Part shown: positions 63,511-64,000 of the stretch, in pieces
Layout: every line of letters begins with the position of its first letter
Position numbering within the stretch: the first letter of the stretch is position 1
Origin: Phenylobacterium sp.
GTDB taxonomy: Bacteria; Pseudomonadota; Alphaproteobacteria; Caulobacterales; Caulobacteraceae
Assembly: GCF_030651185.1 (NCBI RefSeq)
Contig: NZ_JAUSCJ010000006.1
Span: 62,001 to 126,000 of the forward strand
Length of the DNA stretch: 64,000 bases
Direction: 5' to 3'
Notes under the pieces: model-generated
The model's input: the letters and a program-made list of their open reading frames with translations, nothing else
Told to the model about the DNA's origin: nothing
Databases searched by the model: none
Position numbers and translations under genes: made by a program

Positions 63511-64000
63511 TCAGCCCAGCCCCTGCACCCAGGCCGCCGCGGCGGGCTTGGGATTTCCATTCACGTCGAACAGCAGCGGCGCGTCGGCGCCGTCCTCACG
63601 CTTGCGCCAGGACTCCAAGTCCCGGAGGCCCCAGGTGGTGAAGGCGAACTGCTGGCGCTGCGGCAGGGCGGAGAAGGCTTCGGCCGCCTCGCGGTAGAGA
63701 TCAGCCTGCCGGGTCAGGCGCTCGGTGCGGCTGCCACCTTCCTGAAGCGAAACGTCCATCTCGGAGATGTGGATCGGCAGGCCCAGGGAGGCGAGGTCGG
63801 CGATGGCCGCCTTGACCAGGCCCTTCTGGTCGCCTGCCGCCAGGTGGGTCTGTGTGCCCAGGCCGCCCAGGGGCGCGCCGGCCTTCAGCAGGGTCTCGGC
63901 CAGTTTCAGGAACGTCGTCCGCTTCTTCGGCTGGGTTTCAAGGAAGAAGTCGTTGAGGAACAGCACCGCATTCGGGTCGGCCTCATGGGCGTGCTGGAAG
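63511..64000 (-). CDS. endo-1,4-beta-xylanase, GH10 family, C-terminal part
   Basis: About 163 codons are visible; the N-terminal part lies beyond the window. It includes AVLFLNDFF (the strand containing the GH10 NDYN-like site), GGLGTQTHLAAG and the nucleophile Glu in LPIHISEMDVSL (ISExDV), then FAFTTWGLRDLESWR (WGLxDxxSW) and LLFDVNGNPKPAAAAW. It hydrolyses xylan backbones, consistent with a plant-polymer-using lifestyle. It is convergent with DUF4282. Confidence 0.9.
   Translation of the reverse strand, partial: FQHAHEADPNAVLFLNDFFLETQPKKRTTFLKLAETLLKAGAPLGGLGTQTHLAAGDQKGLVKAAIADLASLGLPIHISEMDVSLQEGGSRTERLTRQADLYREAAEAFSALPQRQQFAFTTWGLRDLESWRKREDGADAPLLFDVNGNPKPAAAAWVQGLG

Overview
The window is GC-rich, gene-dense, double-stranded bacterial chromosome from an alphaproteobacterium, almost certainly a member of the Caulobacteraceae (Caulobacter/Phenylobacterium-like). 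The strongest evidence is the flagellar run fliF-fliG-fliH(flbE)-fliN-flbD-flhA, which includes the order-typical sigma54 activator FlbD. Further evidence is a circularly permuted two-piece tmRNA gene whose tag begins AANDNFAEE like the Caulobacter tag, and an alpha-type SspB adaptor nearby. I see no rRNA, conventional tRNA, CRISPR array, prophage or insertion sequence.

Layout. 1-5001 (minus): a lipid-metabolism operon (thiolase, secreted protein, acyl-CoA dehydrogenase, DUF3253), then a 143-bp palindromic element, a four-cysteine uracil-DNA glycosylase and a lipoprotein hydrolase cut by the window edge. 5110-8787: thioesterase, acetyltransferase and luciferase-like monooxygenase facing a molybdopterin-fold protein and a nucleoside transporter. 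8902-9875: a peroxide-sensing ohr-ohrR operon with an OhrR-type operator. 9932-18148: small accessory enzymes (VOC, three GSTs, GNATs, SDR, cysteine synthase) and one gene of foreign appearance with a HEPN-like motif. 18373-27604: S46 peptidase, a three-gene ABC/HlyD exporter, two SDRs and a MASE1 hybrid histidine kinase. 27762-32243: three tandem GPH-type sugar transporters. 32250-38731: Mrp, HflK/HflC, a GNAT, a HAD phosphatase, SerB and MiaA. 38771-45694: acetolactate synthase, with the large subunit behind a clear transcription-attenuation leader and the small subunit 4.4 kb further on, separated by two MaoC hydratase genes, a NUDIX gene, a glycan gene pair and DUF1993. 46252-48010: TetR regulator, YciB and the permuted ssrA. 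48020-50500: an AlgX/MBOAT polysaccharide O-acetylation pair. 50667-55604: sspB, a thioesterase, a legumain-like C13 peptidase, a beta-lactamase-fold hydrolase and a double-GNAT protein. 55757-63004: flagellar basal body, switch and export genes. The end carries a DUF4282 membrane protein and the C-terminal part of a GH10 xylanase.

The genes are mostly housekeeping, tightly packed and translationally coupled (many ATGA and TGATG overlaps). The functional groups are fatty-acid/aromatic breakdown, branched-chain amino-acid synthesis under attenuation, ribosome rescue plus delivery of tagged proteins (ssrA + sspB), peroxide defence, envelope export and polysaccharide modification, and early flagellar assembly. 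I did not find a clearly new multi-gene system. The best leads are the ilv leader, the tmRNA variant and its flanking terminator, the HEPN-like gene, the tandem transporters, and the PIG-L-like/glycosyltransferase pair.
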